From: Anaerolineales bacterium
GTDB lineage: Bacteria > Chloroflexota > Anaerolineae > Anaerolineales > Villigracilaceae
Assembly: GCA_016789205.1 (NCBI GenBank)
Contig: JAEURF010000021.1
Coordinates: 1-12,347 of the forward strand
Length of the DNA: 12,347 nucleotides
Direction of reading: 5' to 3'
Position 1 is the first letter of the stretch. Each line of letters opens with the position of its first letter. The position numbers and the translations under genes were made by a program. Under the pieces are notes generated by a model. It ran no database searches. It had not been told where the DNA came from and saw only the letters and a program-made list of their open reading frames with translations. Shown here one piece after another: positions 12,185 to 12,347 of the stretch.

Positions 12185-12347
12185 TTGCACATCAAAACTT
12201 TTATCTTCCGATTCTGGTTTGGCGCGTATGTATGAACCGTCGGCTTGTAAAATTCTGGCGCGCAGATTATCTTTGAGATAATTTTCTAAAACTTTATCGC
12301 GTAAATATTTGATTTGTTTTTTATCTTCAACCGGAAAAACCACTTCA
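12164..12347 (-). CDS. ppk1: Polyphosphate kinase 1, C-terminal end (partial, 5' part off window)
   Basis: The minus strand encodes 60 residues before a TAA at 12164-12166, and the frame continues past the window edge. The stretch EVVFPVEDKK, then LENYLKDNLRARIL and QADGSYIRAK, matches the conserved C-terminus of Ppk1, which makes polyphosphate from ATP. The last 15-20 residues (after IRAK) are a divergent acidic tail. The gene converges on phoR and their 3' ends overlap by 21 bp, with no terminator between them. Only the tail is visible, so catalytic histidines cannot be checked. The identification is by motif memory and fits the phosphate context. Confidence 0.8.
   Translation of the reverse strand, partial: EVVFPVEDKKQIKYLRDKVLENYLKDNLRARILQADGSYIRAKPESEDKSFDVQSHLMGN

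Overview
The window most likely comes from a respiring member of the Chloroflexota, probably Anaerolineae-like. The evidence is a complete alternative complex III (ACIII, act) operon, moderate G+C judged by eye, and intergenic 8-bp and 10-bp period repeats. I recall such repeats from Anaerolineae genomes. The lineage is an inference from gene content and could not be tested here.

Layout. Positions 1-549 (minus strand) carry most of a membrane-anchored dienelactone-hydrolase-family protein that runs off the left edge. A 204-bp AT-rich divergent region follows, with two perfect inverted repeats and a sigma-70-type promoter. An MFS drug-efflux-type transporter is at 754-2052 (plus). Positions 2053-2426 form a compact RNA and terminator zone: a hairpin terminator, a promoter and tRNA-Ser(GGA), the tRNA terminator, a broken second copy of the tRNA 3' part, a strong bidirectional terminator and a short 10-bp tandem repeat.

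Positions 8929 down to 2427 (minus) hold the act operon: pentaheme ActA, molybdopterin-oxidoreductase-like ActB1, four-cluster Fe-S ActB2, NrfD-like ActC, DUF3341 ActD, mono-heme ActE and a small membrane-anchored protein of unknown role. ACIII oxidises quinol and passes electrons through Fe-S clusters and hemes to periplasmic carriers. Three things are unusual. The B subunit is two genes rather than one. The second NrfD-like subunit (ActF) is absent. ActE has no Met or His after its heme motif to act as the sixth iron ligand. A possible 38-residue Cys-rich ORF and a GC-rich hairpin lie in the operon leader, and a 7-4-7 palindrome covers the operon's predicted -10 box.

A divergent 82-residue membrane protein is at 9259-9507. 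A regulatory intergenic region with two arrays of 8-bp period follows. Positions 9610-9674 carry four TTAAC-type units at 10-11 bp spacing (Pho-box-like) just before a -10 element that sits 7 bp from the start codon. Next is a three-gene operon: a PhoB/PhoP-type response regulator, a DUF3267-like HExxH membrane putative peptidase, and a PhoR-type histidine kinase. The C-terminus of polyphosphate kinase (ppk1) faces it on the minus strand and overlaps the kinase gene by 21 bp. The right-hand third therefore reads as a phosphate-sensing and polyphosphate module, with an unexpected membrane metallopeptidase between regulator and sensor.
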